Shown in pieces: positions 6,626 to 7,817 of a stretch of DNA of 7,817 nt. The notes under the pieces are model-generated. The model was not told the DNA's origin. It was given only the letters and a program-made list of their open reading frames with translations, and did not search any database. A program made the position numbers and the translations under genes. Source of the stretch: Paracoccaceae bacterium (GTDB taxonomy: Bacteria > Pseudomonadota > Alphaproteobacteria > Rhodobacterales > Rhodobacteraceae). Where the stretch lies: contig DOOI01000012.1 of NCBI GenBank assembly GCA_003512825.1, positions 1-7,817 on the forward strand. Reading direction: 5' to 3'. Within the stretch, counting starts at the first letter, position 1. Each line of letters begins with the position of its first letter.

Positions 6626-7582
6626 ATGCACCCGATTTTGAAATTGGTGCTCCAGCGCATTGCGCTGGGGCTCCTGCTTCTTCTCGCCGCCTCGGCGCTG
6701 ATTTTTGCTGGGACAATGATCCTGCCGGGTGATGTCGCGCAGTCAATCCTTGGGCAATCCGCAACTCCACAATCATTGGCTAATCTGCGTCAGGAACTCG
6801 GCCTCGATGTGCCTCCGGTTCAGCGGTATTTCAACTGGCTTGGCGGTGTCTTGCAGGGCGATCTGGGGACCTCGCTGACCAATCGGCTCGATATTGCCGA
6901 AACGATGGGCCGACGCTTGGGCAATACGATGTTCCTTGCGTTTTGGGCCGCAGTGATCTCGGTGCCTTTGGCGATTTTCTTGGGTCTTTTGGCTGTGCGC
7001 TATGAAGGCCGCTGGCCTGACAAGCTGATTTCGGGGGTCACCTTGGCCTCGATTTCCATCCCGGAATTCCTGATTGGCTATGTGCTGATCTATTTCGTGG
7101 CTGTGAAGATGCGGCTTTTCTCATCGGTTGCGATGATCAATGACAGCATGAGCCTGTTGGAAAAGCTCAACGCCATTGCGCTGCCTGTGATGGTGCTGAC
7201 GCTGGTCGTTTTGGCGCATATGATGCGGATGACACGCGCGGCGATCCTTAATGTGATGCAATCTGCTTATATTGAGACGGCAGAGCTGAAAGGCCTGTCA
7301 TCCTTCATGGTGATTGCGCGTCACGCCTTTCCCAATGCGATTGCCCCGATTGTGAATGTGGTGATGCTGAACCTTGCCTATCTGGTGGTTGGCGTTGTGG
7401 TGGTTGAGGTGGTCTTTGTCTATCCGGGCATGGGACAATACCTTGTGGACCATGTGGCCAAGCGCGATGTGCCTGTGGTGCAAGCCTGCGGACTGGTCTT
7501 TGCGGCCGTTTACATCGGGCTGAATATGATCGCGGACATTGTCTCGATCCTCTCCAATCCAAGACTGAGGCACCCGAAATGA
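6626..7582 (+). CDS. ABC transporter permease, DppB/OppB type
   Basis: A 318-residue inner-membrane permease forming half of the transport channel. Six hydrophobic segments are visible at about 11-31, 100-123, 136-160, 183-200, 238-262 and 285-309. Between the first two lies the periplasmic region typical of DppB, with the LGLDxPxxxRYxxWLGGxLQGDLG pattern (58-81). The cytoplasmic EAA loop (about 215-241; ETAELKG, then HAFPNAIAP) contacts the ATPase. The C-terminal VEVVFVYPGMGQYL (260-273) is characteristic. The gene begins 16 bp after the binding-protein stop, without a clear ribosome site, so translation may be coupled to that gene. The N-terminus fits DppB relatives, which supports the ATG at 6626. 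It overlaps the next permease by 4 bp (ATGA). Confidence 0.93.
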   Translation: MHPILKLVLQRIALGLLLLLAASALIFAGTMILPGDVAQSILGQSATPQSLANLRQELGLDVPPVQRYFNWLGGVLQGDLGTSLTNRLDIAETMGRRLGNTMFLAFWAAVISVPLAIFLGLLAVRYEGRWPDKLISGVTLASISIPEFLIGYVLIYFVAVKMRLFSSVAMINDSMSLLEKLNAIALPVMVLTLVVLAHMMRMTRAAILNVMQSAYIETAELKGLSSFMVIARHAFPNAIAPIVNVVMLNLAYLVVGVVVVEVVFVYPGMGQYLVDHVAKRDVPVVQACGLVFAAVYIGLNMIADIVSILSNPRLRHPK

Positions 7583-7817
7583 TCCGTATGCCAGTCTCGG
7601 CCATGATTGGCCTGTTTTTTACTGCGCTCTATTTTCTGGCGGCGATTTTCGCCCCGGTGATCGCCCCCTACGGCATGGCCGAAGTGGTGGGGGATGTTTG
7701 GGAGCCGATGAGTGCGGAGCATTGGCTCGGCACGGATTCCATCGGGCGCGACCTGCTGACGCGGATGATTTACGGCGGGCGCACGACGATTTTCATCGCG
7801 ACGATGGCGACGATCCT
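7579..7817 (+). CDS. ABC transporter permease, DppC/OppC type (partial, cut by right edge)
   Basis: The first 79 residues of the partner permease are present and the reading frame stays open to the window end. It starts at the ATG that overlaps the previous gene's stop as ATGA, a sign of translational coupling. One membrane segment (about 8-30) is followed by a periplasmic stretch and the DppC signature at 48-68: HWLGTDSIGRDLLTRM, then IYGGRTT. A second hydrophobic segment is beginning at the edge (about 70 on). DppC proteins are near 280-300 residues, so roughly 200 are missing. It should pair with the DppB-type permease in the inner membrane. One or two ATPase genes (DppD/DppF type) normally follow. 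Confidence 0.9.
   Translation, partial: MIRMPVSAMIGLFFTALYFLAAIFAPVIAPYGMAEVVGDVWEPMSAEHWLGTDSIGRDLLTRMIYGGRTTIFIATMATI

Noticed and set aside
5761..6660. Open frame of 299 codons on the minus strand opposite the binding-protein gene
   Set aside because: It is fully antisense to a gene with clear family motifs, has no recognisable domain and no sensible ribosome site.

Overview
The window reads as accessory catabolic DNA from an alphaproteobacterium, most likely a member of the Rhodobacteraceae (roseobacter/Rhodobacter type). The basis is a moderately high GC content judged by eye, the resemblance of the first protein to Caulobacter D-xylonate dehydratase as I remember it, and alphaproteobacterial-style short-chain dehydrogenase and ABC-transporter proteins. 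No rRNA, tRNA, CRISPR array, transposase or phage gene was seen. All six genes lie on the + strand.

Layout. Positions 1-198 are non-coding. They hold a GC-rich hairpin and palindrome near the left edge, and then two identical 10-bp palindromes (TGGTATACCA) 43-68 bp upstream of the first gene, a strong candidate operator. 199-1980 encodes an IlvD/Edd-family sugar-acid dehydratase. 2081-2815 encodes a short-chain dehydrogenase/reductase. 2907-4889 encodes a CocE/S15-type serine hydrolase. A 124-bp gap containing a 16-bp palindrome follows. After it comes a peptide-type ABC importer: a Tat-exported substrate-binding protein (5014-6609), a DppB-type permease (6626-7582) and a DppC-type permease that runs off the right edge (7579-7817, partial). 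ATPase genes would be expected just beyond the window.

How the parts may work together (inference). The importer would bring in a small, possibly acylated or amide-linked solute. The hydrolase would cleave an ester or amide bond in it, and the dehydratase and dehydrogenase would process a sugar-acid moiety through a non-phosphorylative 2-keto-3-deoxy acid route. The dehydratase and the tandem TGGTATACCA sites point independently to sugar-acid metabolism, because this palindrome closely resembles operators of the GntR/FadR-type hexuronate regulators UxuR and ExuR. The link between the sugar-acid half and the peptide-transporter/hydrolase half rests only on gene order and strand. The 91-124 bp gaps leave room for more than one promoter, so this may be two adjacent transcription units rather than one operon.
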